Below, one piece after another: positions 33,157-41,550 of a stretch of DNA of 64,000 bases. The position numbers and the translations under genes were made by a program. Each line of letters begins with the position of its first letter. Position 1 is the stretch's first letter. Source of the DNA: Asanoa iriomotensis (GTDB lineage Bacteria > Actinomycetota > Actinomycetes > Mycobacteriales > Micromonosporaceae). The stretch spans positions 1-64,000 of the forward strand of contig NZ_BONC01000031.1 in assembly GCF_016862515.1 (NCBI RefSeq), read 5' to 3'. Under the pieces are notes generated by a model, which had not been told where the DNA came from, searched no databases, and saw nothing but the letters and a program-made list of their open reading frames with translations.

Positions 33157-34086
33157 ATGGCCCTAATCGGTCAACCGGCAGGAGACGGCGCGGCGTCCGC
33201 GCCGGCGCCCGGCTGGGCCGGAGTCGGCACGGTCACTCTGCGCGAGCTGTCCGACCTGCCCGACCTGACCGCCGCGCGACGCAGCGACCACCACGTCCTC
33301 GTGCTGGTCACGGTCGGCCACGGCCAGCATGAGATCGACTTCCGCGCGTACCCGTGCCGGCCCGGCACCCTGCTCTGGGCGCGGCCCGGTCAGGTGAGCC
33401 GGTTCGGCGGCAACGCCGGCCTCGACGCGATCGTCGTGTGCTGGGAGCCGACCGCGGTCGCCGAGGTCGCCGACGACCCGGCGCTGCTCGACGGCGGGAT
33501 CGGGCCGGCCTACTGGCAACTCGCCGGCGAGGACGAGGACGCGGTCATCAACGAGGTGAGCCAGCTCGTCGTCGACTGCCAGCGGCACCGCTCCGGCACG
33601 CTCGCGGCGGGGTTGTTGCGCCACCAGCTCGCCGTGCTGCTGCTCCGAATCGCGCTGCTGCCCGGCCGCGCGCCCGCCGAGCGCGGCGACGCGTACATCC
33701 GGTTCCGGTTGGAGGTGGAGAAGGACTTCACCCGGACCAGGCGGGTCGAGGAGTACGCGGAGCGGATGGGCTACTCCGTCCGCACGGTCACCCGGGCGTG
33801 CCTCGCCGCCACCGGACGCAGCGCCAAACAGGTCATCGACGACCGGGTGACGCTGGAGGCCATGCGGCTGCTGGCGGTCACCGACGAGCCGATCGCCGAC
33901 ATCGGGCGGCGGCTGGGCTTCCCGGAACCCACCAACTTCGGTCGGTTCTTCCACCGCGAGGCGGGCACCAGCCCGGGCGCGTTCCGCACAGCGCAGCGGT
34001 TTGGGCCGCGGTTGCCCGCACAGCGGCGGCCGATCGGGAGTGATCCGCACGGGCGCCCGGCACCGCGGGTCGCCGGCGAGGCATGA
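33157..34086 (+). CDS. AraC-family regulator
   Basis: The 309-aa protein has a cupin-like N-terminal sensor (VLVLVTVGHGQHEIDFRAYP) and a C-terminal AraC double HTH. The HTH reads RRVEEYAERMGYSVRTVTRA, RSAKQVIDDRVTLEAMRLLA, and then IADIGRRLGFPEPTNFGRFF with HREAGTSPGAFR. TACCGT lies 6 bases before the ATG, so the transcript is probably leaderless. It is divergent from the GH44 gene; both start within 150 bases, so carbohydrate-linked control is possible but not shown. Its own ligand is unknown. Confidence 0.9.
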   Translation: MALIGQPAGDGAASAPAPGWAGVGTVTLRELSDLPDLTAARRSDHHVLVLVTVGHGQHEIDFRAYPCRPGTLLWARPGQVSRFGGNAGLDAIVVCWEPTAVAEVADDPALLDGGIGPAYWQLAGEDEDAVINEVSQLVVDCQRHRSGTLAAGLLRHQLAVLLLRIALLPGRAPAERGDAYIRFRLEVEKDFTRTRRVEEYAERMGYSVRTVTRACLAATGRSAKQVIDDRVTLEAMRLLAVTDEPIADIGRRLGFPEPTNFGRFFHREAGTSPGAFRTAQRFGPRLPAQRRPIGSDPHGRPAPRVAGEA

Positions 34087-34093
34087 TGGTCCC

Positions 34094-34549
34094 GTGCAGA
34101 TTTCGGCGCGCGGCGACTACGCGGTCCGTGCGGCACTGAGCCTCGCCGCGGCGTACCCGTCGGTGATGTCGGCCCAGGCTTTGGCGGCCGACCAGGACAT
34201 GCCGCGCAAGTTCCTCGAGGCGGTCCTGGCCGACCTGCGGCGGGCGGGCATCGTCCGGGCGCAGCGCGGCGCCGAGGGCGGCTACACGCTCACCCAGGCG
34301 CCGCGCGAGGTGACGATCGGCGCGATCCTGCGGGCGGTCGACGGTCCGCTGGCCGGTGTGCGGGGGCTGCGTCCGGAGGAGACCGCCTACGAGGGCTCCG
34401 CCGAGAACCTGCCCCGAGTCTGGATCGCGGTGCGCGCCGCCGTCCGCGAGGTGGTCGACGAGACGACGCTGGCCGACGTGCTGAGCGGCAAGCTGCCGGC
34501 GCACATCCGGAAACTCACCACACTCCCCGACGCCTGGCAGCCGCGCTGA
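34094..34549 (+). CDS. Rrf2-family regulator lacking Fe-S cysteines
   Basis: The 151-aa protein has the Rrf2 winged helix. QISARGDYAVRAALSLAAAY opens it, DMPRKFLEAVLADLRRAGIV is the recognition region, and QRGAEGGYTLTQAP is the wing. TIGAILRAVDGPLA leads to the dimer helix. There is no cysteine anywhere, so it is not an IscR/NsrR-type Fe-S sensor. The GTG at 34094 is 8 bases after the AraC stop, so both may be one transcript. The target is unknown. Confidence 0.9.
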   Translation: MQISARGDYAVRAALSLAAAYPSVMSAQALAADQDMPRKFLEAVLADLRRAGIVRAQRGAEGGYTLTQAPREVTIGAILRAVDGPLAGVRGLRPEETAYEGSAENLPRVWIAVRAAVREVVDETTLADVLSGKLPAHIRKLTTLPDAWQPR

Positions 34550-34573
34550 CCCACGCCGGGTAGCGTGCGGGAC

Positions 34574-34873
34574 ATGTCTGTCCTGGTGGCGTTCAGCGTG
34601 ACCCCGTTGGGCACTGGTGAAGCGGTCGGTGAGCTGGTCGCGGAGGCGGTCCGGGTGGTCCGCGCGTCGGGCCTGCCCAACCGCACCGATGCCATGTTCA
34701 CGACGGTCGAGGGCGAGACCTGGGACGAGGCGATGGGCGTGGTCCGCGCCGCCGTCGCCGCCGTCCAGGCCCGCGCCCCACGGACCTCGACGGTCATCAA
34801 GGTCGACTGGCGCGAGGGCGTGACCGGCGCCCTGGACACGAAGGTGTCGACAATCGACCGCCTACTCGGCTAG
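34574..34873 (+). CDS. MTH1187/YkoF-like thiamine-binding protein
   Basis: The 99-aa protein belongs to the MTH1187/YkoF superfamily, some of whose members bind the HMP part of thiamine. [20 protein letters not shown] begins it, [17 protein letters not shown] marks the ligand loop, and [13 protein letters not shown] closes the ferredoxin-like fold. The ATG follows TAGCGT by 7 bases. A role in thiamine or HMP buffering is inferred from the family only. The 3' end overlaps the convergent methyltransferase by 12 bases. Confidence 0.86.
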   Translation: MSVLVAFSVTPLGTGEAVGELVAEAVRVVRASGLPNRTDAMFTTVEGETWDEAMGVVRAAVAAVQARAPRTSTVIKVDWREGVTGALDTKVSTIDRLLG

Positions 34874-35518
34874 ACCCACGTAGCGCAGGCCCGTCAGCGC
34901 GATGCCGGCCGATCGCTCGTCGTCGTCGGACAGGCCGAGGTCCGCGAAGAAGTAGGGCGCGGCCTCGACGGAACGGGTCCTGAACCGGCGGCCCAGGGCG
35001 GCGACGATGGCGTCTCCCCGGTGCAGCCGTTCCGTCGCGGCCCACTCGTCGAGATATGCGGGCCACGGCGCGCCCGACTCCCGCCACCGTGCGGCGTGGC
35101 GGTGCAGCCAGCCGTCGCCGGGCGGCAACCGGTCGAAGCACCAGGTGGCCGTCCGCTCGTCGAACCGTTCCCGCGCCCATTCGACCACGACCACGATGGC
35201 GCCCGGCCGGGTCGCCGCGGCGATCCGCTCGAGCACGGCGTCGAGGTCGTCGACGTGATGCAGGGACGTGCAAGCCACCACGGCGTCGGCCGGTGCCGGC
35301 GGCGACCAGCGCTCGAACTCCATGCGGCGGTACTGCGGGCCCTCGGGCGCCTCGGGGTCGACGCCGACAGCGTCGTAGCCGGCCGCCGCGAGCGCCGGCA
35401 GGAACCCGCCGGCCGGCCCGCAGCCGATCTCGACCACCCGGGCCGGCGCCGGCGGCAGCGCGGTGCGGACGAAGGTCCAGGTGGCGCCGAGCCACCGCCG
35501 GGTCGCGTCGTCGGTCAT
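34862..35518 (-). CDS. Class I SAM-dependent methyltransferase
   Basis: The 218-aa protein has motif [21 protein letters not shown], motif [13 protein letters not shown] and the post-II strand [20 protein letters not shown], typical of small-molecule methyltransferases. The substrate is unknown. The ATG overlaps the stop of the ABM gene by 4 bases (ATGA), so they are co-translated and probably work together. The TetR operators upstream of that gene would control both. Confidence 0.88.
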   Translation of the reverse strand: MTDDATRRWLGATWTFVRTALPPAPARVVEIGCGPAGGFLPALAAAGYDAVGVDPEAPEGPQYRRMEFERWSPPAPADAVVACTSLHHVDDLDAVLERIAAATRPGAIVVVVEWARERFDERTATWCFDRLPPGDGWLHRHAARWRESGAPWPAYLDEWAATERLHRGDAIVAALGRRFRTRSVEAAPYFFADLGLSDDDERSAGIALTGLRYVGLAE

Positions 35519-35799
35519 CGCTCGTCGACGACCTCGGCCGTCTCGACGCCGGTGACCGTGACCAGCGCGAACGCCTCGGCGGCCAACGGCAGGCGGGCGT
35601 TGACCGCCGCCTCGGCGTGGGCGGCCGACGACCAGGTCCAGGTGTCGGTCCAGGTCGCGCTGTCGTCCCGGGTCAGCTTGGTCGCGACCGGGCCGTCGAA
35701 CGCGGACCGGACCGCGGCGATCAGCTCGGCCCGCTTGGCCAGCAGGGCGTCGGTGTCGGTGGTGTTGGCGGTGAACTTCGTGACCCGCACGATCGACAT
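35515..35799 (-). CDS. Antibiotic-biosynthesis-monooxygenase-like (dimeric alpha-beta barrel) protein
   Basis: The 94-aa protein has the ABM/EthD-like ferredoxin fold. IVRVTKFTANTTDTDALLAK is the first strand and helix, and SATWTDTWTWSSAAHAEAA is the central Trp-rich strand. Such proteins act as monooxygenases or are simply binding proteins. It is the first gene of an operon with the methyltransferase, divergent from a TetR regulator, with repeated operators in the 62-base gap. Confidence 0.72.
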   Translation of the reverse strand: MSIVRVTKFTANTTDTDALLAKRAELIAAVRSAFDGPVATKLTRDDSATWTDTWTWSSAAHAEAAVNARLPLAAEAFALVTVTGVETAEVVDER

Positions 35800-35816
35800 T
35801 TCCGGTCTCCATTTCG

Positions 35817-35859
35817 CTAGAGTTGCTCACTAGTGACTGACTCTAGAGTTACACTAGTG
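35817..35859. promoter_or_regulatory. Tandem TetR operators in a divergent promoter
   Basis: Two direct repeats are visible: CTAGAGTTGCTCACTAGTG (35817-35835) and CTAGAGTTACACTAGTG (35843-35859). Each contains the palindrome CACTAGTG, and CTCTAGAG at 35841-35848 is also a palindrome. They fill the gap between the ABM gene and the tetR gene and end 2 bases before the tetR start. Confidence 0.72.
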
Positions 35860-35861
35860 GC

Positions 35862-36503
35862 GTGACGAGCGTCAAGGGCCGGGCACCGAACCGGCGGACC
35901 GCGAAAGCGCGGGAGACCCGCACCCGCATGCTGGACGCGGCGCGGGAGCTGTTCATCGCCAACGGGTACGGCGTGACGACCCTCGCCGACGTCGCGGCCG
36001 CCGCGGGCGTGGCGGTGCAGACGATCTACTTCACGTTCGGCAACAAGCGGTCGCTGTTCAAGGAGATGGTCGACGTCACCATCGCCGGCGACGACGAGCC
36101 GGTCGCGACGATGGACCGCCAGTGGTACAGGGACGCCCTGGCCGCGCCGACCGCGGTCGCGCAACTGCGCGCGCAGGTGGCCGGCGCCCGCGGGGTGCTC
36201 GACCGGGTCGCGCCGATCGTCAAGATGGTCACGCTGGCCGCCGCGGCCGACCCGGACATCGCCGACCTCTGGCCCCGCGACGCGGACCCGCGCTACACGG
36301 TGCTGTCGACCGCCGCGCGGGCGCTGGTGGCGAAGCCCGACGCGCGACCGGGCGTCTCCGAGGCCGAGGCCGCCGACCTGCTCTACGCGATCCTCTCGCC
36401 GGAGCTCTACCTGTTGTTCGTACGCGAACGCGAATGGTCACCGGACCGCTACGAGAAATGGGCGTTCGACACCCTGCGCCCCCAACTCTGCGTGGAGGAT
36501 TGA
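35862..36503 (+). CDS. TetR-family regulator
   Basis: The 213-aa protein has the TetR HTH at residues about 20-65 (MLDAARELFIANGYGVTTLA, then AGVAVQTIYFTFGNKRSLFK). The ligand-binding domain ends with EAADLLYAILSPELYLLFVR, close to the TetR_C_33-type regulators. GTG at 35862 is the start. It is divergent from ABM/methyltransferase, with its own operators directly upstream. The SnoaL gene follows after 4 bases, so it is co-regulated. Confidence 0.9.
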   Translation: MTSVKGRAPNRRTAKARETRTRMLDAARELFIANGYGVTTLADVAAAAGVAVQTIYFTFGNKRSLFKEMVDVTIAGDDEPVATMDRQWYRDALAAPTAVAQLRAQVAGARGVLDRVAPIVKMVTLAAAADPDIADLWPRDADPRYTVLSTAARALVAKPDARPGVSEAEAADLLYAILSPELYLLFVREREWSPDRYEKWAFDTLRPQLCVED

Positions 36504-36507
36504 CCCC

Positions 36508-36933
36508 ATGCCGACCGACGCCGACCGCGCCGCCATCGACCGCCTGATCCGCGACTGGGTCACCGCCGTGCACTCCGGTGACCTGGCGGGCGTGCTCGCC
36601 GACCACGCCGACGACATCGTCATGTTCGACGTGCCACCGCCGTACGCCGGAGTCCGTGGTCTCGACGCCTACCGCGCGACCTGGCCGGACTTCTTCACGT
36701 GGCAGGCGCAGGGCGCGGAGTTCGCGCTCGAGTCACTCGACGTGACCGCCGGCGACGACGTGGCCTTCGCGCACGGCCTGCTGCGCTGCGGCACACCCGA
36801 CGAGCTGGCCGCGAAGCCGGAGCTGCGGCTGCGGCTCACCGTCGGGCTGCGCAAGCGCGACGGCCGCTGGCAGGTGACCCACGAACACCACTCGTTCGCG
36901 GACGACAGCGGGGCTAGCCCACCAGCTCCGTAA
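36508..36933 (+). CDS. SnoaL-like / DUF4440-type NTF2 protein
   Basis: The 141-aa protein has the NTF2 layout. DRLIRDWVTAVHSGDLAGVL and DIVMFDVPPPYAGVRGLDAY are followed by VGLRKRDGRWQVTHEHHSFA. His and Asp residues in the last strand line the pocket, but no exact activity can be named. It lies 4 bases after the TetR gene. The 3' end overlaps the convergent aminotransferase by 20 bases. Confidence 0.83.
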   Translation: MPTDADRAAIDRLIRDWVTAVHSGDLAGVLADHADDIVMFDVPPPYAGVRGLDAYRATWPDFFTWQAQGAEFALESLDVTAGDDVAFAHGLLRCGTPDELAAKPELRLRLTVGLRKRDGRWQVTHEHHSFADDSGASPPAP

Positions 36934-38266
36934 CCGCCGCCGCGAACAGCTCGTGGTGGGTGGCGACGTCGGCCAGCGTCGTCTCCGGGCACATCAGCGC
37001 CATGTTGTGGAACGGGGTCAACAGCACACCCCTGTTCAGCAGGTACGCGTGTAGGAAGTCCTCGAGCTCCCCGTCGGCCGCGGCGGCCGAGGCGCCGCCG
37101 CTGGTGGGTGCGGGGTCGCAGAAGCGGTATTCGACCCGCGCGCCGAGCTGGGCGACCGACCACGGCAGGCCGAAGCGGTCGATCACCTCCTGGACCCCGT
37201 TCGCGAAGGCCGTCGCCACGGAGGTCATGCCGTCGAACGCGGGCGCGGTGAGCACGTGCTCCAGCGTGGCCCGGGCCGCCGTCACCGACAGCGGATTGCC
37301 GGCCAGCGTGCCGCCGACGCCGCCCATGTCGACCAGGTCCAGGTCGTCGCGGCCGCTCAACAGGTCGGCCAGCGGCGCGGACAGGCCGTACGCGCCGATC
37401 GGGACGCCGCCGCCGATCGCCTTGCCGATCGTGACCACGTCGGGCTCCAGGCCCCAGGCGGCGGTCGCGCCGCCGGGACCGGCCGAGAACGTGTGCGTCT
37501 CGTCGTTGACCAGATAGCTGCCATAGCGCCGGGTCAGCTCCCGCACGCCGGCCAGATAGCCGGGCGAGGGCAGCACGATGCCGATGTTGGTCAGCGCCGG
37601 CTCCATCAGCACCGCGGCGACGTCGCCGTGCGCCAGCTCGCGCTCCAGGCCCGCGAGGTCGTTGTATTCGGCCACCCGGCTCGTCGTGGTCACGTCGCAG
37701 GGCGCGCCCACGTTGCCGGGCCGGCTGACCGAGTCGCCGTCGGGGCCCACGACGATCAGCGACTCGTCGACCGAGCCGTGGTAGCAGTAGGAGTTGACCA
37801 GGATCCGCGGCCGCCCGGTGACCGCCCGCAGCAGCCGGATCGCCCACCGGTTGGCGTCGGTCGCGGTCAGCGCGAAGCTCCACCGCGGCACGCCGAACCG
37901 CCGGGCGAGCTCCGCGCCGACCCAGGCGGCGTCCTCGGTCGGCAGCATGGTGGCCAGACCGCCGCCGGCCGCGAGCCGCGCCGTGACGGCCTCGACGACC
38001 GGCGCCGGCGAGTGCCCGGCCATCGCGGCGGTGTCGCCCAGGCAGAAGTCGACGTACCCGTGACCGTCCACATCGGTCACCCGCGCGCCGCGGGCGCCGG
38101 CCGCGTACACCGGGAAGCCGCCGGCGGTCTTGTTCATCCAGGTCATCGGCACGCGACCGAAGAGGCTGCCGGCGGCCGCGTAGGCGTCCGCCGACCGGGG
38201 ATGCGTGGCGACGAAGGCCGCCCGCTCCCGGGCGAGCAGGTCGGACAGGCGCTCGCGGTCGATCAT
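36914..38266 (-). CDS. Class III PLP-dependent aminotransferase (glutamate-1-semialdehyde-aminomutase-like)
   Basis: The 450-aa protein has the class III fold. VTDVDGHGYVDFCLGDTAAM is the N-terminal strand region, NSYCYHGSVDESLIVVG follows, VNDETHTFSAGPGG holds the PLP-ring Asp/Glu region, and VVTIGKAIGGGVPIGAYG contains the PLP lysine (about residue 295). The opening PMTWMNKTAGGFPVYAAG is seen in GSA-like transaminases of unknown substrate. It is probably not HemL, since hemL lies with other haem genes in most actinobacteria. The ATG is 36 bases from the divergent nitroreductase. Confidence 0.87.
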   Translation of the reverse strand: MIDRERLSDLLARERAAFVATHPRSADAYAAAGSLFGRVPMTWMNKTAGGFPVYAAGARGARVTDVDGHGYVDFCLGDTAAMAGHSPAPVVEAVTARLAAGGGLATMLPTEDAAWVGAELARRFGVPRWSFALTATDANRWAIRLLRAVTGRPRILVNSYCYHGSVDESLIVVGPDGDSVSRPGNVGAPCDVTTTSRVAEYNDLAGLERELAHGDVAAVLMEPALTNIGIVLPSPGYLAGVRELTRRYGSYLVNDETHTFSAGPGGATAAWGLEPDVVTIGKAIGGGVPIGAYGLSAPLADLLSGRDDLDLVDMGGVGGTLAGNPLSVTAARATLEHVLTAPAFDGMTSVATAFANGVQEVIDRFGLPWSVAQLGARVEYRFCDPAPTSGGASAAAADGELEDFLHAYLLNRGVLLTPFHNMALMCPETTLADVATHHELFAAAVTELVG

Positions 38267-38302
38267 CGCCGCACCGTACCAGCGCGGCGGTACCTTGTGG
38301 CG

Positions 38303-38905
38303 ATGGAGTTTCAGGATGTTGTCCGTAAGCGCCGGATGGTCCGCAGCTACGAGCCCGACCGTCCCGTGCCGCCCGACGTCGTCGACCGGATCCTGCACAA
38401 CGGCCTGCGTGCTCCCTCGGCCGGTTTCTCGCAGGGCTGGGGCTTCCTCGTCCTCGACACCCCCGCGGACCACGACCGCTTCCGCGCCGCGATGCGCCGC
38501 TCGGCCGAGCCGGAGCAGTGGTTCGCGTCCCAGTACGCCGCACCGTTGCTGATCGTCCCGTTCTCGCACAAGGACGCCTACCTCGACCGGTACGCCCGGG
38601 CTGACAAGGGCCACGAGGACCGTTCCGACGCCTGGTGGCCCGCGCCCTACTGGGACATCGACACCGGCATGGCGTCGCTGCTGATGCTGCTCACCGCGGT
38701 CGACGCCGGGCTGGGCGCGTGTTTCTTCGGCATGCCGATCGACGCGATCGAGCCGTTCAAGAAGGAGTTCGGCGTGCCCGCCGGCTACACGCCGATCGGT
38801 GCCATCTCCGTCGGCTACAGCGACGAGCCGCCCCGCGACCTGCGCGCCCGCCGCCGGCCCACCGGCGACGTGGTGTTCAGAGGCAACTGGGGCTCAACCG
38901 ACTAG
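38303..38905 (+). CDS. Nitroreductase-family FMN oxidoreductase
   Basis: The 200-aa protein starts MEFQDVVRKRRMVRSYEPDR, the FMN-binding opening of the family. It continues with NGLRAPSAGFSQGWGFLVLD, where the FMN phosphate and ring contacts sit. The central helix is SLLMLLTAVDAGLGACFFGM and the end is PIGAISVGYSDE. Substrates in the family range from nitroaromatics to F420-type or quinone compounds. TACCTT lies 6 bases before the ATG. Its 3' end overlaps the convergent hydrolase by 12 bases. Confidence 0.88.
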   Translation: MEFQDVVRKRRMVRSYEPDRPVPPDVVDRILHNGLRAPSAGFSQGWGFLVLDTPADHDRFRAAMRRSAEPEQWFASQYAAPLLIVPFSHKDAYLDRYARADKGHEDRSDAWWPAPYWDIDTGMASLLMLLTAVDAGLGACFFGMPIDAIEPFKKEFGVPAGYTPIGAISVGYSDEPPRDLRARRRPTGDVVFRGNWGSTD

Positions 38906-40459
38906 CACCGGCGCGCTTTCGTTGTTGGCGCGGTCCAGCGAGGTGACGCAGTAGCTGCCCACCGGGCCGATCCAGCTCGGCAGGTCGGTGGCGCGGATGG
39001 TGGCCACCAGGGTGGCGTTTCCCGCGCCGGGGTCGGCCTGGTAGACGGCGTAGCCGGTCACGTCGTCCACCGGCCGCCAGGTCAGCACCGTGCGGTCGCC
39101 GTCGCGCCGGGACCCGATGGGCCCCGGGGCCGGCGGCCGCGCGTCGCGCAGCCGCGTGATGGTCGGCACCAGGGCCGGCTGCGCGTAATGGGCGTCGCGG
39201 TAGCGGGACACCGCGCCGAGCCGGTCGGCCCGCACCTGCTTGGCGCTGAAGTGGATGCTGCCGGCCACCGCGTAGCGGTCGTTGAGCGCGAGCTGCTTGT
39301 CGAGCTCGGCGGGCTGGCTCCACGGCCCCGGCTCGCCGATCCGGTAGTCCGCCTGTCCGATGTAGAGCTGCACGCCGGTGTCCTTGACGGTCGCCACCCA
39401 CCACGGCAGCAGCTTGGCGTAGTCGGCCTTGTCGAAGCCGATGTTCCAGTAGAGCTGCGGGACGATGTAGTCCAGCCACTTCTGCCTGACCCACTTGCGG
39501 GTGTCGGCGTAGATGGCCTCGTAGCTCTCCAGACCCTTGGTCGGCGAGCCGGCCGGGTCGCTGGCCTTGTTGCGCCAGATGCCGAACGGGCTCAGACCGA
39601 ACCGCACCCACGGCTTCGCCGCCCGGATGCGCTCACCGATCTCGCGGACGAAGGTGTCCACGTTGGACCGCCGCCAGTCGCCCCGCGACATCCCGCCGCC
39701 GTAGCGGGCGTAGCTGCGGTCGTCGTTGAACTCGTACCCCTCCGGGTAGGGGTAGAAGAAGTCGTCGAAGTGCACGCCGTCGATGTCGTACCGGTTGACC
39801 GCGTCCAGGATCGCGTCCTCGACGTGCCGCCGCGCCTCGGGCACGCCCGGGTCGAAGTAGAAGCGGCTGTTGGCCTCGCCCTCGGGGAACGCCACCGCCC
39901 ACTCCGGGTGCTTGCGCAGCGGGTGGTCGGGAGCGAGCTTGGCGAAGTCCGCGCCCGCGCCGCCGGAGGTGGCCGGCTGGCTGCCCCGGTACGGGTTGAA
40001 CCAGGCGTGGAACTCGAGGTTGCGGGCGTGCGTCTCGGCGACCATCCAGGCCAGCGGATCCCAGCCCGGGTCCTTGCCGCGCACACCGGTCAACCACTCC
40101 GACCACGGCGCGTACGCCGACGGCCAGAACGCGTCGCCGCTCGGCCGCACGTGCACGAACACCGCGTTGTGGTTCATCTTCTGCGCGAGGTCGAGCCAGC
40201 CGAGGTATTCGGCCTTCACCTTCTCCTCGGGCAGCCCGGGCTTGCTCGGAAAGTCGATGTTGCTGACCGTGGTCAGCCACATGCCGCGCAGTTCGCGCTT
40301 GGCGACCAGGCTGTCCGTCGCACAGGTCGGCAGCGGTGCCCCGGCGGCGTCGGCGCGGCCGGCTTCCGAGGTGCGTTTGAGCAGGGTCGCGCCGGCGGGG
40401 ACCGTCACCGCGAGAGCTACGACCACCAGCCCGATGAGCAACCGACGCTGCACGGCCAC
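38894..40459 (-). CDS. GHL10 / DigH-like secreted glycoside hydrolase with C-terminal FnIII-like domain
   Basis: The 521-aa protein has an N-terminal signal or anchor helix (LLIGLVVVALAVTVPAGATL) and a GHL10 (PF02638) catalytic barrel: RELRGMWLTTVSNIDFPSKP, VFVHVRPSGDAFWPS, FHAWFNPYRG, DIDGVHFDDFFYPYPEGYEF. This is the family of E. coli DigH, which cuts glycan strands of denuded peptidoglycan. A C-terminal FnIII-like segment (APGPIGSRRDGDRTVLTWRP) closes it. Its probable place is the cell surface, with a role in wall turnover. Confidence 0.87.
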   Translation of the reverse strand: MAVQRRLLIGLVVVALAVTVPAGATLLKRTSEAGRADAAGAPLPTCATDSLVAKRELRGMWLTTVSNIDFPSKPGLPEEKVKAEYLGWLDLAQKMNHNAVFVHVRPSGDAFWPSAYAPWSEWLTGVRGKDPGWDPLAWMVAETHARNLEFHAWFNPYRGSQPATSGGAGADFAKLAPDHPLRKHPEWAVAFPEGEANSRFYFDPGVPEARRHVEDAILDAVNRYDIDGVHFDDFFYPYPEGYEFNDDRSYARYGGGMSRGDWRRSNVDTFVREIGERIRAAKPWVRFGLSPFGIWRNKASDPAGSPTKGLESYEAIYADTRKWVRQKWLDYIVPQLYWNIGFDKADYAKLLPWWVATVKDTGVQLYIGQADYRIGEPGPWSQPAELDKQLALNDRYAVAGSIHFSAKQVRADRLGAVSRYRDAHYAQPALVPTITRLRDARPPAPGPIGSRRDGDRTVLTWRPVDDVTGYAVYQADPGAGNATLVATIRATDLPSWIGPVGSYCVTSLDRANNESAPVLVG

Positions 40460-40579
40460 GACGGTAGGGCCCGGGTACGGATCTCGTCAATGGAACAAAG
40501 CCCGACATAAGGAAACGAGACCCGTTCGAGCCGAGCGCCCGCCCGCAGCTCCGACGGCCTGGGCTGATTGAATCGGACG

Positions 40580-41098
40580 ATGGTTCAGATCCGCCCTCTC
40601 CAGGTGTCCGACGCCGAAGCGCTGGCCGCCGTACACGTCGCCAACAGGGAGTTTCTCGCGCCGTTCGAGCCGCCGCGCGCCGAGTCCTTCTACACGCCCG
40701 CCGGGCAGCTCACCCGGATCCAGGACGCGACCGCCGACCCGCGTCTCCACCGGTGCGTCATCGAGGCCGACGGCGAGCTGGTCGGGATGGTGTCGCTCAG
40801 CGTGATCGAGCGCGGACCGGCCGAGTCCGCCCACCTCGGCTACTGGGTGGCCCAGGCCGTCAACGGGCGGGGCATCGCGTCCAAGGCGACCGCGCTGATG
40901 ATCGACGTCGCGTTCGGCGAGTTCGGCCTCCACCGGCTGCAGGCGGGCACGCTGCTCGACAACCTCGGCTCGCAGAAGGTGCTCGCCCGCAACGGGTTCG
41001 AGCGGATCGGTGTCGCACCCTCGTACCTGCGGATCGACGGCCGCTGGCAGGACCACGTCCTGTTCCAGCTCATCAACGACGATTGGCGGCCCGCGTGA
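40580..41098 (+). CDS. GNAT acetyltransferase, RimJ/RimL type
   Basis: The 172-aa protein matches ribosomal-protein-alanine acetyltransferase-like GNATs. IRPLQVSDAEALAAVHVANR begins it, ELVGMVSLSVIERG and SAHLGYWVAQAVNGRGIASK carry the acetyl-CoA binding loop, and LHRLQAGTLLDNLGSQKVLA is the conserved C-terminal block. True targets are unknown. ATG 40580 is preferred over an in-frame TTG at 40568. The stop overlaps the RidA GTG (GTGA). Confidence 0.88.
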   Translation: MVQIRPLQVSDAEALAAVHVANREFLAPFEPPRAESFYTPAGQLTRIQDATADPRLHRCVIEADGELVGMVSLSVIERGPAESAHLGYWVAQAVNGRGIASKATALMIDVAFGEFGLHRLQAGTLLDNLGSQKVLARNGFERIGVAPSYLRIDGRWQDHVLFQLINDDWRPA

Positions 41099-41478
41099 CA
41101 CAGCGGCGGAGCATCACCAGCGGTTCGACGTTCGAAGAGCGCATCGGGTACGCGCGAGCGGTCGTCGACGGCGACCGCGTCTACGTGTCGGGCACCACCG
41201 GCTACGACTACGCGACGATGACGATCGCCGACGACGTGGTCGCCCAGTGCGCACAGGCCGTCCGCAACGTCGAGGCGGCGCTGGCCGAGGCGGGCTGCAC
41301 GCTGGCCGACGTGGTCCGGGTGCGCTACCTGCTGCCCGACCGCGCCGACTTCGAACCGTGCTGGCCCACGCTGCGCGCGGCGTTCGGCGCGGCGAAGCCG
41401 GCCGCGACCATGATGGTCTGCGGGCTGGCCGAGCCCGCGATGCGGTTCGAAATCGAGGTCGACGCCCGGCGCCGCTGA
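41095..41478 (+). CDS. RidA-family enamine/imine deaminase-like protein
   Basis: The 127-aa protein has the YjgF/RidA fold. VVDGDRVYVSGTTGYDY, QAVRNVEAALAEAGCTLADV and VVRVRYLLPDRADFEPCWPT all match. The arginine before the last strand that binds carboxylates in RidA is not clearly present, since MRFEIEVDARRR is diverged, so true deaminase activity is uncertain. GTG start is coupled to the GNAT gene. A 53-bp palindrome follows 4 bases after the stop and may end the transcript. Confidence 0.87.
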   Translation: MTQRRSITSGSTFEERIGYARAVVDGDRVYVSGTTGYDYATMTIADDVVAQCAQAVRNVEAALAEAGCTLADVVRVRYLLPDRADFEPCWPTLRAAFGAAKPAATMMVCGLAEPAMRFEIEVDARRR

Positions 41479-41482
41479 CCCC

Positions 41483-41535
41483 GAAAGGAACGGTCCGTTA
41501 CTAACGCTATGCGTTAGTAACGGACCGTTCCTTTC
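41483..41535. repeat. 53-bp perfect palindrome, copy 2 of the AACGGTCCGTT family
   Basis: Perfect 25-bp arms flank TAT, exactly as in copy 1 (5133-5185). The 13-mer GGAACGGTCCGTT and the centre AACGCTATGCGTT are shared. Only the base after the core (ACT against GTT) and the outer ends differ, always in a compensated way on both arms. It lies between the RidA stop and the DUF89 start and could fold as a transcript-ending hairpin. Confidence 0.92.
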
Positions 41536-41550
41536 AGCGATGATGGTGGC

